DNA of 6,672 nucleotides from Vicinamibacteria bacterium (lineage in GTDB: Bacteria; Acidobacteriota; Vicinamibacteria; Vicinamibacterales; UBA2999), in assembly GCA_025924295.1 (NCBI GenBank), contig JAICEG010000295.1, positions 1 to 6,672 on the forward strand. The letters are read 5' to 3'. The position numbers were made by a program, and so were the translations under genes. Within the stretch, counting starts at the first letter, position 1; every line of letters begins with the position of its first letter. Below are positions 5,475-6,672 of the stretch, in pieces. The notes below the pieces were generated by a model. The model saw nothing but the letters and a program-made list of their open reading frames with translations, was not told where the DNA came from and made no database searches.

Positions 5475-5900
5475 TTACGCAGCCACTTCGACGTTGATCG
5501 TGCGTGGCTTCGCTTCCTCACGGAACGGCAGCTTCACGGTGAGCACGCCGTTCTTGTATTCGGCACTGACCTTCGCCGCGTCCACAGTGTTCGGCAGGGT
5601 GAACGAGCGAACAAAGGATCCGTAGCGGCGCTCGACACGGCGGAACTGCTCTTCCTTGATATCCGCCGGGAAGTTCTTCGTCCCCTTCAGCGTGAGCGTG
5701 TTGTTCTCGACGGTCACCTCGACGTCCTCGCGGCTCATGTCCGGCAATTCAGCCTTGATGACCAGGTCACGCCCCGCGGTCTCGAAGATGTCCACCGGCG
5801 GCACCCAGTTGCCTCGCGACGTCAGCTCCTCATCGCGCAGGTAGACGTCACCGAAGAACCGGCTCAGATCACGAAACGGATCGAATCGAGTAATGGTCAT
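5475..5900 (-). CDS. Small heat-shock protein, Hsp20 / alpha-crystallin family
   Basis: A 141-residue ATP-independent holdase of the cytoplasm that binds unfolding proteins and passes them to DnaK. The short N-terminus MTITRFDPFRDLSRFFGDV is typical of bacterial class A small heat-shock proteins. The alpha-crystallin domain spans about 32-125, with VPPVDIFETAGRDLVIKAELPDM at its start and the signature AEYKNGVLTVKLP at 113-125. The C-terminal tail has the oligomer-forming I-x-V motif as INV at 135-137 after KPR. The length is normal and nothing is missing. It follows dnaK by 14 bases, with its ribosome binding site in that gap, so the two are almost surely co-transcribed and probably heat-induced from a promoter upstream of dnaK, outside this window. 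REP unit B lies 9 bases after the stop. Confidence 0.95.
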   Translation of the reverse strand: MTITRFDPFRDLSRFFGDVYLRDEELTSRGNWVPPVDIFETAGRDLVIKAELPDMSREDVEVTVENNTLTLKGTKNFPADIKEEQFRRVERRYGSFVRSFTLPNTVDAAKVSAEYKNGVLTVKLPFREEAKPRTINVEVAA

Positions 5901-5908
5901 TGCTGTTT

Positions 5909-5914
5909 CTCCTC
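5909..5914 (-). promoter_or_regulatory. Ribosome binding site of hsp20, abutting the dnaK stop
   Basis: GAGGAG on the - strand, directly after the dnaK TAA (5915-5917) and 8 bases before the hsp20 ATG (5898-5900). A ribosome ending on dnaK covers this site, so translational coupling is plausible. Confidence 0.8.
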
Positions 5915-6672
5915 TTACGCCTCGACGACTTCGCCATCGACGACCTCGTCGTGGCCTCCTGTTTTGGGCCCCTGGCTCTGGCCCGGGCCCTGACTCTGTT
6001 GCTTGTAGAGCTGCTCGGCGATCGCATGCGACGCCTTCTGCAACTCCGCACTTGCAGCGTGCACTGCCTCGAGGCGCTCGCCCTTGATGGCCTCGCGCAC
6101 GGCCGCAATCGCACCCTCGACACGCTCGACGTCAACGGCCGGCAATCGATCGCGGTTCTCGTTGATCGTCTTCTCCACCGAGTACGCCAGCGAGTCCGCC
6201 TGGTTCCGCGCGTCGATCAGCTCGCGGCGCGCCTTGTCCTCGGCCGCGTGGCCTTCAGCGTCCTTCACCATCCGCTCGACATCCTCTTTGGCGAGGCCCG
6301 AGGAGCCGCTGATGGTGATCTTCTGCTCCTTGCCGGTTGCCACGTCCTTCGCTGTCACGTTGACGATGCCGTTGGCATCAATATCGAACGCGACCTCGAT
6401 CTGCGGCATTCCGCGCGGAGCCGGCGGCAGGCCGACCAGGTGGAAGCGACCGAGCGTGCGGTTGTCGCGCGCCATCTGCCGTTCACCCTGGAGCACATGC
6501 ACCTCGACGCTGGTCTGGTTGTCGGTCGCCGTCGAGAACACCTCGCTCTTGCGCGTCGGAATCGTCGTATTGCGGTTGATGAGCGTCGTCATCACACCGC
6601 CCAGCGTCTCGATCCCGAGTGACAGCGGCGTCACGTCGAGCAGCAGGACGTCCTTGACCTCGCCCTTGAGCA
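5915..6672 (-). CDS. dnaK: Molecular chaperone DnaK (Hsp70), C-terminal part (5' end outside window)
   Basis: The 251 visible residues are the C-terminal two fifths of DnaK, the ATP-driven Hsp70 chaperone that works with DnaJ and GrpE. Visible residues 1-13 (LKGEVKDVLLLDV) hold the interdomain linker with the VLLLD motif. The substrate-binding beta domain follows to about 123, with TPLSLGIETLGG, NTTIPTRKSEVFSTA, DNQTSVEVHVLQGER and PAPRGMPQIEVAFDIDANGI. The helical lid runs from about 126 to 225 (GLAKEDVERMVKDAE, ARNQADSLAYSVEK). A flexible Gln/Gly/Ser-rich tail precedes the acidic end DEVVDGEVVEA, akin to the conserved DVVDAEFEE terminus that helps partner binding. The ATPase domain and true start lie beyond base 6672. 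An internal GTG (6632-6634) is not the start. hsp20 follows after 14 bases. Confidence 0.97.
   Translation of the reverse strand, partial: LKGEVKDVLLLDVTPLSLGIETLGGVMTTLINRNTTIPTRKSEVFSTATDNQTSVEVHVLQGERQMARDNRTLGRFHLVGLPPAPRGMPQIEVAFDIDANGIVNVTAKDVATGKEQKITISGSSGLAKEDVERMVKDAEGHAAEDKARRELIDARNQADSLAYSVEKTINENRDRLPAVDVERVEGAIAAVREAIKGERLEAVHAASAELQKASHAIAEQLYKQQSQGPGQSQGPKTGGHDEVVDGEVVEA

Noticed and set aside
5139..5993. 284-residue + strand open frame crossing the omega-like, hsp20 and dnaK genes
   Set aside because: It spans three genes of the other strand and a repeat, and shows no domain.

Overview
The window looks like a piece of a high-GC (roughly 60%) bacterial chromosome. Several proteins (the omega-like subunit, the TIR-TPR protein, the exported SurE and sulfatase) resemble those of soil Acidobacteriota, perhaps Vicinamibacteria. 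That placement rests on remembered family resemblance and is only moderately secure. Coding density is very high: no gene-free stretch exceeds about 100 bases. No tRNA, rRNA, CRISPR array, insertion sequence or convincing factor-independent terminator was seen.

Layout. One gene on the + strand (1-1398, 5' end outside the window) encodes the end of a TIR domain, a membrane segment and a TPR-like helical region. It converges on, and overlaps by 18 bases, a long run of seven genes all on the - strand. In transcription order these are: dnaK (C-terminal 251 residues, 5' end outside the window), a small heat-shock protein (Hsp20), an RNA polymerase omega-like protein, a small glycine/phenylalanine-rich membrane protein with an 11-residue internal repeat, an exported SurE-type nucleotidase, an exported sulfatase, and a quinone oxidoreductase of the MDR family.

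How they may work together. dnaK and hsp20 are 14 bases apart, with the hsp20 ribosome binding site directly after the dnaK stop, so they form a chaperone operon: Hsp20 holds unfolding proteins and DnaK refolds them. The membrane protein, surE and the sulfatase are separated by 13 and 33 bases and are probably co-transcribed. Both hydrolases carry signal peptides, suggesting an envelope unit that releases phosphate and sulfate from outside substrates.

The most interesting non-coding signal is a family of three REP-like units. Each is GTAG followed by a perfect 9-bp stem and an 8-base loop. Two form an inverted pair between the sulfatase and quinone reductase genes, and one lies between hsp20 and the omega-like gene. 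The stems show compensatory base-pair changes, and one GTAG head supplies the stop codon of the sulfatase gene.
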